NCBI GenBank assembly: GCA_946402275.1
Contig: CAMIVY010000009.1
Coordinates: 1 to 64,000, forward strand
Direction: 5' to 3'
DNA: 64,000 nt
Source of the DNA: an uncultured Prevotella sp.
GTDB lineage: Bacteria; Bacteroidota; Bacteroidia; Bacteroidales; Bacteroidaceae
Below are positions 33,227 through 43,755 of this stretch, piece by piece (within the stretch, counting starts at the first letter, position 1; every line of letters begins with the position of its first letter). Position numbers and translations under genes: made by a program. The notes under the pieces are model-generated. The model had not been told where the DNA came from. It saw only the letters and a list, made by a program, of their open reading frames with translations, and did no database searches.

Positions 33227-35464
33227 ATGAATAAGGACGTATTTAAGAAAGAGGTAGAGTCACTTCCTCGAAGGATTAAGGGCAAGAGAGATGTGTTTAT
33301 TAGCTACAAACGTGAAAATGCCCCTTTTGTGATGCGTTTGTATGATGAATTAAAAGAGCACAACATTTCTTCATGGGTTGATTTAAGCAAACTTCCCAAA
33401 GAGCAGGGTAAAGAATATGCTGATAAAATACGGAAAGCTATAGACTCTGCCAAGTATTTTCTTCTAATCTATACTGAGCATAAAGGATGTTCTATTGAAC
33501 ATTCGGAATTTATTATACAAAACGAAATAGAATATGCAGTAAAGAAAAAGAAAACCATTTTATTCTATCCGCAGGACGATGTTGACCTGAATACTTCAAA
33601 GCTAAAGCCTTATATAAAAGACATCCAGTGGCTAGACACTACAAAAACGGCCAAACACCAACCAGAAGCCCAAGAGTCTGTTATGGATGAAAAGAAACTT
33701 GCTGAACTTTCTTCTATGGTAAACAAGAGAGAAGGATTCTCCATATATGAAGATGAAAATATTTTTCTTATTCGGGTTGCCCTGCAACGTATATTAGGGA
33801 GGATAATGATATATGGGAACTACAAACAATTGTTACATGTTGGAGATAGGGACGGAATGTTCTTTACCAATAAAACACTACAGTTGCATGTAAAAAACAA
33901 ATCTCTTATTTGGGATGTTCCATCAAAGTACAAAGAAACATTAAAGAATAATAAATTCTTCAGTCTTAAAGGTAAGAATGAAAACGAGGTGTCTAAAGTT
34001 AAGAGGTTCTTGAAAGATATAAATCATGATAACAAAGAACTGGAAGAACAACTAAAATCTTTTATAAGAGATTATTACAATTTGGACGAAATCTATGTCA
34101 GGTTGACTAAATATTTGCTCTTAGACAAGTTCAAGGATATAATTCTGCCGGACAAGGCAGATTTTAATCTGGAAGCCTTAATTGAAATTGTCAAAGAGAT
34201 GGCAGCATGTGGTTTCATATATGACATTGGGAAAAAGAAGACGATGTTCAATGGCACAGAACTTGGCGTTTACGATTTGGATGATGGTCGAGTTGAAGAA
34301 ATAGAAGATCACACTCCTTCGATTAGTTTGTATTATTCTGACTATTTTACATTTCGTTGCATGACTGAAATGTATCATATTCTTTGCTCCGTAAATGAAA
34401 AACCATTCGAAGCCATTTGTGCTGGTGATATACACCGTCTGGCTCCCTTCCTCTGTTCATTGGGACTTGGAGGATTCCTATCTATATATACAAAAAAGGG
34501 GACTTCATTAATGTGGACAAAACGTTCTGGGAACATATCTTCAGGCGAAATGTGGCACTTTTCATATGATGAAACCGTAAGCCTTTTGAAAGATGCAGCA
34601 ACAGAAAATGAACATATTATTGTGGAAGATAATGGTGATGTGCATATAGATATCAATCGTATTTTATATAGAGCTCTTGAAGAAGAAATAGGAATTAGAC
34701 AAGAGGACATACAAGGTGAACATCATGGTATTTTTGATGTCGGCATTATTAAAAGTGAACGTCTAGAAATTGAAATCATATCAAGTGCTACGTTACATAT
34801 TGAAAATGGCGAGAATGACGATCTTGTTCTTCGTGAAAGAATTAAGCAAATGCACAATAATGCAACTGACGGGTATTTGGAAATATCAAAAATTGATCTT
34901 ATACATCTTCATGATACTCGTAGTCTAATTGGCCGTTTGTTAAGCCCCGAGTCATATGCAGTACTTGGCATGATGCGCAAACGTCTAAAAGAACATGTCG
35001 GGAAAAAAGTTTCAATTGGAGACAAGACTCTTATTGAAAAAGAAAGTTATGTTGGAGACAACTCAACAATTGGACACGATTGTCGAATTCATCGAAATGT
35101 TTTTATCGATAAGAATGTTATTATTGGTAATTTTGTCAAAATACAAAATAACAATAGTATCTATGAAGGTGTAACATTGGAGGACGGGGTGTTTATCGGC
35201 ACTAACGTAAGTTTTATCAATGATCGTTATCCAAGATCAATTATGAGGGATGGGAGGCAAGTCGTTTCTAACGATTGGATATTGGAAGAAACACATGTCT
35301 GCTATGGTGCTTCTATAGGTGCAGGCTCTGTTATTATGTGTGGAGTCACTATTGGCAAATGGGCTATGGTTGCAGCAGGTTCAGTCGTACTTGAAGATGT
35401 TCCTGACTATGCGATGGTTGCTGGCAATCCGGCAAAAATTGTCAAAGAAAACATAAACTATTAA
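33227..35464 (+). CDS. TIR protein fused to a Nudix-like region and a hexapeptide acetyltransferase
   Basis: A 745-residue fusion. TIR domain: about 20-150 ([10 protein letters not shown]; Glu100 or Glu102 in QNEIEYA). A long middle part has no clear family, but about 450-560 resembles the Nudix fold: RALEEEIGI matches the core of the Nudix box (R-E-x-x-E-E-x-G), though the preceding Gly and Glu are not in register. The C-terminus (about 595-745) is a left-handed beta-helix acyltransferase of the WlbB/FdtC sugar type: many (I/V)GxxxxI turns, [29 protein letters not shown] and final [12 protein letters not shown] with such an acetyltransferase is very unusual. Confidence 0.75.
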   Translation: MNKDVFKKEVESLPRRIKGKRDVFISYKRENAPFVMRLYDELKEHNISSWVDLSKLPKEQGKEYADKIRKAIDSAKYFLLIYTEHKGCSIEHSEFIIQNEIEYAVKKKKTILFYPQDDVDLNTSKLKPYIKDIQWLDTTKTAKHQPEAQESVMDEKKLAELSSMVNKREGFSIYEDENIFLIRVALQRILGRIMIYGNYKQLLHVGDRDGMFFTNKTLQLHVKNKSLIWDVPSKYKETLKNNKFFSLKGKNENEVSKVKRFLKDINHDNKELEEQLKSFIRDYYNLDEIYVRLTKYLLLDKFKDIILPDKADFNLEALIEIVKEMAACGFIYDIGKKKTMFNGTELGVYDLDDGRVEEIEDHTPSISLYYSDYFTFRCMTEMYHILCSVNEKPFEAICAGDIHRLAPFLCSLGLGGFLSIYTKKGTSLMWTKRSGNISSGEMWHFSYDETVSLLKDAATENEHIIVEDNGDVHIDINRILYRALEEEIGIRQEDIQGEHHGIFDVGIIKSERLEIEIISSATLHIENGENDDLVLRERIKQMHNNATDGYLEISKIDLIHLHDTRSLIGRLLSPESYAVLGMMRKRLKEHVGKKVSIGDKTLIEKESYVGDNSTIGHDCRIHRNVFIDKNVIIGNFVKIQNNNSIYEGVTLEDGVFIGTNVSFINDRYPRSIMRDGRQVVSNDWILEETHVCYGASIGAGSVIMCGVTIGKWAMVAAGSVVLEDVPDYAMVAGNPAKIVKENINY

Positions 35465-35474
35465 ATTCACGATA

Positions 35475-36683
35475 ATGAAATACGATGTATTTATAAGTTA
35501 TAGTCGCAAAGACACTGCCATTGCAGACAAGATTTGTTCCGCTCTTGAACATCAGGGATTAACATATTTCATCGATCGTAAAGGAATTGGTGGTGGAATG
35601 GAGGTCTCTGAAGTTTTGGCTGAAGCAATCATGAATAGCAATATAATGCTATTCCTTGGAAGCAAGAATAGTTATGAGTCAAAGTTTACTAACAATGAGG
35701 TTACCTTCGCATTTAACAAAATGGCAAAAGGTGCAATTATACCATATATCATTGACAATTCTACGTTACCTAATGCGTTGGAATTTACTTTTAGTAGCAT
35801 CAATATTAGGACTATTCAAGAACATCCTATTGAAACTACTTTAATGCAAGATCTATGTCATATATTAAAAAGGAAGTACACAGAAACAAACATACTCAAT
35901 AAACAGCAAACACCTGATTTTTTAATTGACAATAATCCTCAAAGTTCTGTTGAGAAGAAAAAAAACATTCCAGATTCAAATTATGTTACGCATGTTAAGC
36001 CCAATCCGAAAAAGAGCACAGAGAAATCCATCCCTACACCAAATGCAAAGCCGTCATCAAAAACTACTAATAAAGGAATGACTATACCAGGTGCTCCCAA
36101 TTCTATAAAAACAAACCAAGGCGGGAGTATAGAAATGCGTAAAGCTTTAGAAGAAAAACTATATCGCCAATTGGGAATGTCAGATAATGCCAAAAACACA
36201 GAACGCAGCAATAGGAAAAATAGTAGCACGTGGTGGAAGCTGTTCTATTTCCTATTTGACTTCTCAGAGGTGTCAATCCTTAATTATCTGATAACATTAA
36301 TCTCTTTTGTAGTATTAATAATGTTTATGCATTTTACTGGGTATTTCAATAGTCATCCTTTTCTAATAAGTGAAATTTTGATTACAGCATTAATCTCATA
36401 TGTAGGCATGCGCTGTGCGTTGAATTTAGGTTTAGTTACAGATGAATCTGAGGAAATAACCAATTTCATTAAGGGGGTTTTTATTGGGCCTTTTGTTGTT
36501 ATGCTCAGTCCTTTTTGGAGTTTATTAATTGGCATCAGCTTATGGTGGCTCTCTTATCATTTATTTAATTTTAAATTGTTTCATTCCGCAGGTATATTAT
36601 ATTTGTATTTTTTGACCGCATGCTTTACACTGATTACATTAATGCACACTTTGTATAAAAGAAAGAAAAAGCATTCAAGGTAA
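35475..36683 (+). CDS. TIR protein with a C-terminal membrane region
   Basis: A 402-residue protein: TIR domain (about 1-140; DVFISYSRKD, FIDRKGIGGG, Glu75 in NNEVTFAF), a low-complexity linker (about 145-245, rich in Lys, Ser, Pro and Asn), then four hydrophobic segments (about 262-395) in the membrane. The TIR should face the cytoplasm. It begins 10 bases after the TIR-acetyltransferase gene. Its TIR start is nearly the same as that of the partial TIR gene at 63357. Confidence 0.8.
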   Translation: MKYDVFISYSRKDTAIADKICSALEHQGLTYFIDRKGIGGGMEVSEVLAEAIMNSNIMLFLGSKNSYESKFTNNEVTFAFNKMAKGAIIPYIIDNSTLPNALEFTFSSINIRTIQEHPIETTLMQDLCHILKRKYTETNILNKQQTPDFLIDNNPQSSVEKKKNIPDSNYVTHVKPNPKKSTEKSIPTPNAKPSSKTTNKGMTIPGAPNSIKTNQGGSIEMRKALEEKLYRQLGMSDNAKNTERSNRKNSSTWWKLFYFLFDFSEVSILNYLITLISFVVLIMFMHFTGYFNSHPFLISEILITALISYVGMRCALNLGLVTDESEEITNFIKGVFIGPFVVMLSPFWSLLIGISLWWLSYHLFNFKLFHSAGILYLYFLTACFTLITLMHTLYKRKKKHSR

Positions 36684-36737
36684 CCTGACAAAGAACCCAA
36701 TAAAGAATTATATATTTTCTAAAAAAACAATGATAAT

Positions 36738-37238
36738 ATGGATACATTGACTATTATTAACGATACGGTCGCCGTTAGGCTCAAGGCTGCAACACATGTA
36801 TGTCAGCCATGTGTTGAAAACATTGACACAAATTGGTGTGATGTTCTCATTGTGCTTACTATTTGCATTAGCGTCGTTTATATTGCGGTTTGTGGTATCA
36901 GTAAGTATTATAATAATAAAAAGGAAGAACGAGATTTTCTAACTAATAAGAACGCAGTACAAGACAATGACAACATGAAGGAAGGAACCAAGAATGAAGA
37001 AGCCAAGAATCCTTCTGAAAATTGTGATGAAATAGCTTATAATCGCGAGTTGGAACGGCAGAAACGCGTCTTAAATCTGATGCAAGAGATTTGTACACTT
37101 TCTCAGGATCCTGGTTCATCCAAGGATGTTAAGGGAAAATTTAATGATGGTGCTGCCAATAAGCTATGGGATCTTTATCAAAAGATTGACGGCTATCATA
37201 AATCTAAGGTTAATTCTTCCACTAACATAAATGAATAG
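36738..37238 (+). CDS. Small single-pass membrane protein
   Basis: A 166-residue protein with one membrane helix (about 35-55, DVLIVLTICISVVYIAVCGI) and a charged cytoplasmic C-terminal part with a helical segment (about 100-125). Two Cys (C-x-x-C, about 22-25) lie in the short outside part. It overlaps the next gene by 8 bases, so it is probably translated together with, and may be a subunit of, that membrane protein. Family not recognised. Confidence 0.55.
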   Translation: MDTLTIINDTVAVRLKAATHVCQPCVENIDTNWCDVLIVLTICISVVYIAVCGISKYYNNKKEERDFLTNKNAVQDNDNMKEGTKNEEAKNPSENCDEIAYNRELERQKRVLNLMQEICTLSQDPGSSKDVKGKFNDGAANKLWDLYQKIDGYHKSKVNSSTNINE

Positions 37239-39600
37239 CAGAATGGATAACAACAGTCACGGTATAGCACAATGTGCCATTGGTGGTATTGCCATCATAT
37301 TGATAGTTGCAGGATTATTTGTTAATAACATTAATCTGGCATGGTTAATAATTGGTTTGTTGTTAGCCGACGCACTATACTTGTCAGTGAGTCGTGGATG
37401 GCGTTGGTGGAAGGGATGCCGCAATAAAATAGCCCTACGTGAAAGGTTTCTCTTGTTCCTAACCAGCCTAATGTTTCTTTTCCTGATTACAGGAACAGCA
37501 TTGTTCATGATGGCATTTGTCTACGAGTCTGAAGAAGGTAATGGTACATTTGTTAATTCTGAATATTTGCTACGTTCACTGGCGTGTTCCTTCCAACTTT
37601 TCACTGGAAACATAGATAGTAATGTTGTAGATGGCATCAGCAATCACTCTTATCTCAAAGGCTTCATCTCATTACAAGCAATTCTTTCTTTCTTTTGTAC
37701 TATTGCGGTGTTGTTGAGCTTGGCGTATGCAAGGGTATCAGCATACTATAAACTGCATAAGAAAACGAAAATTGACGCAGACCACAATCACTTATATGTT
37801 TTCTTTGGTATGAACGATCCTTCCCGGTTGTTGGCAAAGAGTATAAAGGAGCGAGAAGGGGGCAAGGCTATAGTGGTGTTTGTGGAGAATATGGCGCAAA
37901 GTAATGATGACACCAACGGCCTGAACAATATTGTCGGAATGTTCACCCACCGTCGTCAGACTTTCATCGATGCTGACGAACTAGATGCAAGGGTGACTTT
38001 CACAGAGATTCGACTTTGTGACATCAGTAGTGAGAAGGTGGAAAAGGGGGACATACTTGGCGATATAAACCTGTTAATGCTACGTGACTTGATACAAGAA
38101 GTAGGGAAAGGGATTACAGATGCACAGTTGCACGTGTTTTTCCTATCAGAGAATGAGGACGAAAATATCAGAGCATTGTCTGTATTAACCCTTGACAATA
38201 GCATACAGCAAATTAAAGAGAATAAAGTTCTGCTACGTTTCTACTGTCATGCTCGACGCAATGGTTTAAATCATATCATTGAAGATATCGCGTTTAAACA
38301 TGGGCTTGATGTGCGAACGGTTGACTCCTCCAATCTTGCTGTCGAGCTGCTGAAGGCAGATGGGGAGAATCACCCGGTACGATTTGTAGAGATTGATAAG
38401 GCCAGCACAACAGTAAAGTCTTCATTCAATAGTCTTATTGTCGGTTTCGATGAAGTTGGGCGTGATGCTCTTAAATTTTTATATGAATTTGGTGCCTTTG
38501 TAGACTACGGTGCAACACCTGAAGACGAAAGACGTAGTCCATTCCGTTGCATCGCAATAGACAAGCGAATGGATGAGTTGAAAGGAGCTTTTGCGAATTT
38601 TGCACCTGCTGTCATGGCAGCAAAAAACAATGATGATCATGAGAGCCCACAGGTTGAACTGAAATCGTGCGACTGTCTTTGTCGCGAGTTTTACGACAAT
38701 ATCCTTACCGAGGATTTATGTAAAACACTCAACTATATAGTTATAGCAATAGGCGACGATGAATTAGGAATGACGATTGCTATACGAATTCTTAATCATA
38801 TACGCCGTGTACGAAAAGATCTCCACAATATGCGTATTTTCGTGCGCTCGTATCGTCCTGATAAAGAAGTACACATGCAGCATATCGCAGATTACTACAA
38901 TGAAGGTTACAATAGATGCAATAAAGAACAAAATTCGCGACTCAAGAACGATGCCGTTATCAAGTTGTTTGGGCAATCAAAGGAAATATACTCTTACGAT
39001 ATGATTATTAATGAGGCTCTAACAAAGAAAGGACGCACCTATCAGGCAAACTATGCAAGGCTGTCGGGCGACAAGAAGCTATGGGATGAACGCCGCAAGA
39101 ATGAGCTGGAGAAAGGATCACTTGACGACATAAGGTCCCTTCGTCGGAAAGAACTTCAGGATCTTTGTAATGCCTTACATGCTGACACAAAAGTTTATCT
39201 ACTAAAGAATGCCATGGAGGAAGATTTTGACTGGAGTGAATTTATAAATCGATATTTTAATAATGAAAATATTGCACAGCGCGAGGGAGGTTATGATAAG
39301 ATTAGATACACTTACCTTACTGGTAGCGAGAACAAGGTAATACTTAATCTTGCAAGGCTAGAGCACTTAAGATGGACTGCTTCCCATGAGATGCTTGGAT
39401 ACATCAAAGCTCATGACGGCCTACACACATGCGATGAACGCACGAGAGAACATAACTGCCTTCGACCTTGGCAGGAACTGGACGATGAAAGTCGTGTAGT
39501 AACCAGAACAGAGCATTGGGATTGCGATTATAAACTATATGATTTCATTGTTGTAGACAACTCGATATTATTGAACAAAGATAAACTATTGGCACAATAG
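37231..39600 (+). CDS. Membrane protein with NAD-binding (TrkA/RCK-like) regions and RyR-like tail
   Basis: A 789-residue protein. Four hydrophobic segments lie in the first 170 residues. Two Rossmann-like regions follow, one starting LYVFFGMND (about 188) and one FNSLIVGFDEVGRDALKFL (about 400), as in RCK/TrkA proteins that gate potassium channels; however, no TVGYG-type filter is visible. The C-terminus (about 705-785; LARLEHLRWTASHEMLGY, then LRPWQELDDESR) resembles the RyR domain. Similar combinations are predicted in bacteria to be nucleotide-gated channels. It could be an effector opened by a TIR-made nucleotide; this last step is inference. Confidence 0.65.
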   Translation: MNSRMDNNSHGIAQCAIGGIAIILIVAGLFVNNINLAWLIIGLLLADALYLSVSRGWRWWKGCRNKIALRERFLLFLTSLMFLFLITGTALFMMAFVYESEEGNGTFVNSEYLLRSLACSFQLFTGNIDSNVVDGISNHSYLKGFISLQAILSFFCTIAVLLSLAYARVSAYYKLHKKTKIDADHNHLYVFFGMNDPSRLLAKSIKEREGGKAIVVFVENMAQSNDDTNGLNNIVGMFTHRRQTFIDADELDARVTFTEIRLCDISSEKVEKGDILGDINLLMLRDLIQEVGKGITDAQLHVFFLSENEDENIRALSVLTLDNSIQQIKENKVLLRFYCHARRNGLNHIIEDIAFKHGLDVRTVDSSNLAVELLKADGENHPVRFVEIDKASTTVKSSFNSLIVGFDEVGRDALKFLYEFGAFVDYGATPEDERRSPFRCIAIDKRMDELKGAFANFAPAVMAAKNNDDHESPQVELKSCDCLCREFYDNILTEDLCKTLNYIVIAIGDDELGMTIAIRILNHIRRVRKDLHNMRIFVRSYRPDKEVHMQHIADYYNEGYNRCNKEQNSRLKNDAVIKLFGQSKEIYSYDMIINEALTKKGRTYQANYARLSGDKKLWDERRKNELEKGSLDDIRSLRRKELQDLCNALHADTKVYLLKNAMEEDFDWSEFINRYFNNENIAQREGGYDKIRYTYLTGSENKVILNLARLEHLRWTASHEMLGYIKAHDGLHTCDERTREHNCLRPWQELDDESRVVTRTEHWDCDYKLYDFIVVDNSILLNKDKLLAQ

Positions 39601-39619
39601 TTGAAAAATTCTATTGTAT

Positions 39620-42600
39620 ATGGATAATTGGAAATACATAAAGGTATTTGTAAGTAGTACTTTTCTAGATATGGATATTGAGCGTGATGCGCTTAAAAAC
39701 ATTGTTGAACCTCGTCTAAATGAAACTTTAAAGGATCATTCTTGCAGTATAGAATTTATTGATTTGCGCCATTCGGTAAAAACGAATACTACAATGTCCC
39801 TATTAGAAAGAGAAAAACAAATTTTCAATGTGTGTTTAGAGGAGATTGACAATTGCAGACCATATTTCATGGGTATAATCGGACATAGATATGGTTGGAT
39901 TCCAGCGGAAGATGGTGTGCCTTGTCCAACGATAGATTTACCCAATGACTTTCCAATTAAGATAGAAGAATTAAGTGTTACAATGTTTGAATTTCTTCAT
40001 GGATTATTCTCTTCCAAAGTGCCAAGAGAAAGGTCAATTGTTTTTATGAGAAATTTCGAATCCTATATAGACTTAGAAGAACATGAAAGGAAAAGGTACG
40101 TTGAATCATCGGGGAAAAAACAAAATTACATAAATCTGATTAGAAATTATATTAGCTCAAAGGACTCTTCATATCGGATTGTCGACTATTCAATACCAAT
40201 AAACTCATATCGTGATTCCGACCTGTTTGCGTGGACTGATTTTGTGTATAACAATGTAATAGAGGTAATCAAGAATGAATTTAACGATGTTGACGAATAC
40301 GACAAGTTTGCGAATGCTCAGGAAAGTTATGTTCAGAAATATATAGCCAATTTCCAGGGGAGACTTATAGAGCAAAAGGAATGCCTAAAGAAGATAGAAA
40401 GTAGAGGATCGTGTATTATTGCAGCAAAAGAGATGGGTCTTGGATTAACTTCCTTCTTTTGCAAAATGTACGATAACCTTCGTCAAGTGAACAATCACAT
40501 TTGTCTTATCTATTGCGATGAGGCAAACCATTCTTTTTCCAAAGAAGACGTTCTTGTAAATTGGCTTTTATTCCTTGATAAAACAGACTGTGGCGGTAGA
40601 CGTGAAAAAATTTTATCATCAAAAGAAAATAAAGATAAAGTATTGGATTTCTGGAGTAAAATCACTAATTCACTTTCAGAAAAGGGATATGAAATATATG
40701 TATTTTGTGAATCATTTTCTTCCAGCACATATTTTATGTCATATGGCTTATCTGGTTATATCTCTGTGACAACTATATATTATACTGATTATATGTTCCA
40801 TATGCGTCCTTTGATGTATATGATTGAACCGTACGACAAAGAAACGATAAAAAAAATCACCAGAGACCTTCGCCCTCAACTATCAGATGAACTTCTTAAA
40901 AGAGAATGCTCTTCTCATGCAAACTGGTTGCAACTGTCCATGACTATAATCGGGAAAATGAACAAACAGGATTATATTGCTATAAGGAATAGAGAAGAGA
41001 AGGATAATGAAGAAAAAATTATTCAGCACCAAGTTAAACTGATAAGAGAGTTGCCTGATGGTACCGATGATACTGTTATATTCTGGATAGATCGTCTAAA
41101 ACATATATTTGGACGAGATGAGATGGATAAATATTTATTGCTGATGAGCCTTAACCCTTTAGGATGGAAAGAAAGTATGCTTGCTGAAATTTTGGATATT
41201 GAGCCAACTCTCTTGGTTACATTACGACAAATGCTTGGCAAGACAATTATTGTACAAACTAATGAGGGACTGTGGGCTTTTAAAGATTCTGGAATAGAAG
41301 ATATTCTGACTCAAAATCTCAAATTGAAGGATTTTAAGGCTCTTATAGCCAATGCATACAAATACATTAAATCAATTCCCGTTGATCAACCGGCATATAA
41401 GCAGCTTATTTTTAAGTTGGCAATGATGAATGGAGATATTGATTTCTGTTCTGAGTTCATAAAATGTCATATGAAAGGAGATTCCTCCATTTCATCGTGT
41501 GCCAGAGAAGCTTATGTATGGTATGCAATCCAGCACAAATACGATTTTCTCTCCTTTATTTCAACAATAACATCCCGGTCTTGTCATGCATCTTATCAAT
41601 TTTTCTATAATCTATTACAGTGGTCTAAAATGCTTTATAATGAAGATGCTTTGGACGAACATCTTGCGGCTGTAGAACGTATAATTTCGAATCTAAGACT
41701 ACTATGGCAGAAGCATGAAATCGATCTTAGAACATATTCCGTAACATGTGATGCGTTGGCATGTAGAGGAGATTATTATCGAAAAAAGAGGGATTATAAG
41801 AATTTGTTTGATTGTATTGATTATGGTTTGTCATTCTGTAAAGACTATTATCAAGAAGATCCCCTTTTCCTTACAGGATATCTTTATTGGGTAATGATAA
41901 AGAAAGATTTTATTCAAAATAGAGATGACCAATATTTTTGGTTGGAAAAGATGTTTTTAAAACTAGAAAGAAACAACCAATTTAATTATTCTTCCAATTC
42001 TGATATTACTGTGTATGCTCTTATTATGCGTGACATGGTAGAATCAATGGTTGAAACTGGTCATACAGATGGAGCAGAGCAGTTGTGTTTTAAATCACTT
42101 GACTTGCTTGTAGACTTTTTAAAAAAGCAAGAGAATAAATTAGCTGAGACGGTTCTCGTCCCTGCTGACACCAAACGAAATCTTGTGGTCACGATTTTGT
42201 CTCTTATTAAGTTGCATTATCATTATGATTTCATGTCGGGAGATACATTTTATCCCAGATGTAGGGAAATTTTGGAGATATGCAAAGATTGCCGCAATCT
42301 GAAAGGCAAGGATTTCGCTTACGAATTCTATCATAAAGCTGTCGCCGCCTTTATTTTTATTCAAGATGAGGATGAAGGATATATATGTAAGAATCTTTTG
42401 GCGTTTGCAAATGACATTCTTCGAAACTATGATGAATCAAATGATTCATGGAAAGCAGACTTTTTATTCCTAGAAAGGAACAAAAAAGATGTGGAGCCGA
42501 TGTTTGAAGCTTGGTTATACACTAATTCGTTAGCAATGTATTTGCTTTCTGCTTTGCCAAATGGAGAAATTGATTTCAAGGATAATGATGGATTTGGCAT

Positions 42601-43066
42601 AATGGGATCATTAATGAAGAGTGATGAAAGATTCTTATTTGAGAACCATCTTAAACTCCTTCTTCCTTACATTGGAGCAAAATCATTTGAAGAGAACGGA
42701 TTACCACCAAGAAAAATTTGGGATTCAATGCTTATCTTGTATGTTTCTATGTTGTATGATGAGTCTGCCAAAGAGACCATAGACCTCCAATATATGGTAG
42801 AATTATACAATAGTTGTTTAGATTTAAACAAGGCTATTATAGAAACTGAAGCAACTGTTCCGATGGTTTGTCTTATGTCTGATCTTGATAATATAAGAGA
42901 ATTTATTAATGAAAACATAACGGATGACATTAGGAGCAATATTGATTTCCAAGCAAGGTATAATGATTTTAGTGATTGTTATGGTATGGAAGGTAATATC
43001 TACACCTCTGAAAACGGGATGTGGGCTAATGGTGACCCTGAACTTAATGACATAGATGAAAATTAA
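39620..43066 (+). CDS. DUF4062 / STAND-like large protein
   Basis: An 1148-residue protein. The N-terminal DUF4062 domain (about 1-110; KVFVSSTFLDMDIERD, GIIGHRYGW) is a TIR-related nucleotide-binding fold typical of the starts of STAND ATPases. A NACHT/STAND-like part follows, but its P-loop is degenerate (IAAKEMGLGLTSF, about 272-284, without the Lys). The rest (about 560-1148) is helical and TPR-like. Bacterial STAND proteins sense phage proteins through such repeats. Loss of the P-loop Lys suggests an ATPase-dead variant or a helper. It is strongly AT-rich and overlaps the TerB-like gene by one base. Confidence 0.7.
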   Translation: MDNWKYIKVFVSSTFLDMDIERDALKNIVEPRLNETLKDHSCSIEFIDLRHSVKTNTTMSLLEREKQIFNVCLEEIDNCRPYFMGIIGHRYGWIPAEDGVPCPTIDLPNDFPIKIEELSVTMFEFLHGLFSSKVPRERSIVFMRNFESYIDLEEHERKRYVESSGKKQNYINLIRNYISSKDSSYRIVDYSIPINSYRDSDLFAWTDFVYNNVIEVIKNEFNDVDEYDKFANAQESYVQKYIANFQGRLIEQKECLKKIESRGSCIIAAKEMGLGLTSFFCKMYDNLRQVNNHICLIYCDEANHSFSKEDVLVNWLLFLDKTDCGGRREKILSSKENKDKVLDFWSKITNSLSEKGYEIYVFCESFSSSTYFMSYGLSGYISVTTIYYTDYMFHMRPLMYMIEPYDKETIKKITRDLRPQLSDELLKRECSSHANWLQLSMTIIGKMNKQDYIAIRNREEKDNEEKIIQHQVKLIRELPDGTDDTVIFWIDRLKHIFGRDEMDKYLLLMSLNPLGWKESMLAEILDIEPTLLVTLRQMLGKTIIVQTNEGLWAFKDSGIEDILTQNLKLKDFKALIANAYKYIKSIPVDQPAYKQLIFKLAMMNGDIDFCSEFIKCHMKGDSSISSCAREAYVWYAIQHKYDFLSFISTITSRSCHASYQFFYNLLQWSKMLYNEDALDEHLAAVERIISNLRLLWQKHEIDLRTYSVTCDALACRGDYYRKKRDYKNLFDCIDYGLSFCKDYYQEDPLFLTGYLYWVMIKKDFIQNRDDQYFWLEKMFLKLERNNQFNYSSNSDITVYALIMRDMVESMVETGHTDGAEQLCFKSLDLLVDFLKKQENKLAETVLVPADTKRNLVVTILSLIKLHYHYDFMSGDTFYPRCREILEICKDCRNLKGKDFAYEFYHKAVAAFIFIQDEDEGYICKNLLAFANDILRNYDESNDSWKADFLFLERNKKDVEPMFEAWLYTNSLAMYLLSALPNGEIDFKDNDGFGIMGSLMKSDERFLFENHLKLLLPYIGAKSFEENGLPPRKIWDSMLILYVSMLYDESAKETIDLQYMVELYNSCLDLNKAIIETEATVPMVCLMSDLDNIREFINENITDDIRSNIDFQARYNDFSDCYGMEGNIYTSENGMWANGDPELNDIDEN

Positions 43067-43755
43067 TGAGTATAATTACAAGATTCTTAGCAGTAGTTAC
43101 AGAGCCGCAATTTAAACTGGCTCGCGATTTAACGGCTATGGCCATCGCTGACGGGCAGGTGACACCGGATGAGATGGAAGCCATGAGGACGATTTGCCAT
43201 CTGGAGGGTGTTGACGAGACGAAACTGATAGAGGCCTTGCAAGGCGGGTATGACCATGTGAACGAGGAGATGCCTAAGACGCACGAGGGGCGGGAGGCTT
43301 ACCTGAGGGATATTATAAAACTGATAGGGGCAGACGGATATGCTGCTCCGCAGGAGGTCTATCTGTTTCAGATTATTGCGGGCAGGATGGGGGTGAACCA
43401 GATGAATGTGCTAAGTATTGTGCTTCTGACGACCACGCATAAGTATTTCCAAGGTGCTGCCGGAACGAAGACGTTTGCATCGTTCATCAAGAACTTCATC
43501 GACCCCAAGGGGAAAACGGAAAAGGCAAATCGCGAGAACCTCCGCGTGCTTTATGACACGGTAGCCCAGAATACGGAAATCAGTCAAGATGTGGCATTGG
43601 ATCAAGAAATACTACAGCAGAATCTGGCGCGTGCCACAGAAGCATTCTTAGAGAACTCCATCCTGATGAAGGAATTTGAAGACATCGGTGTGGATTTCCC
43701 TGCCATGTTGGAACAGGAAGAACTTTTCGCCCTGAAGCGGTATGCTGCCTCCTGA
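43066..43755 (+). CDS. TerB-like protein
   Basis: A 229-residue helical protein. The N-terminal part (about 15-130) follows the TerB pattern: AMAIADGQVTPDEMEAMRTIC, later LIGADGYAAPQEVYLFQIIAGRMG, with paired acidic helices. TerB proteins belong to tellurite-type stress systems together with vWA proteins and kinases, which are also present here. Its bases are clearly more GC-rich than the upstream DUF4062 gene, so it belongs to the island core. Its stop codon touches the stop of the convergent gene at 43756. Confidence 0.7.
   Translation: MSIITRFLAVVTEPQFKLARDLTAMAIADGQVTPDEMEAMRTICHLEGVDETKLIEALQGGYDHVNEEMPKTHEGREAYLRDIIKLIGADGYAAPQEVYLFQIIAGRMGVNQMNVLSIVLLTTTHKYFQGAAGTKTFASFIKNFIDPKGKTEKANRENLRVLYDTVAQNTEISQDVALDQEILQQNLARATEAFLENSILMKEFEDIGVDFPAMLEQEELFALKRYAAS

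Noticed and set aside
37243..37800. Typical K+ channel pore in the 37231 protein
   Set aside because: No TVGYG-like filter could be found between the hydrophobic segments.
29615..43066. Classical Thoeris system
   Set aside because: TIR proteins are present but I find no SIR2/SLOG ThsA-type partner; the effectors look different.
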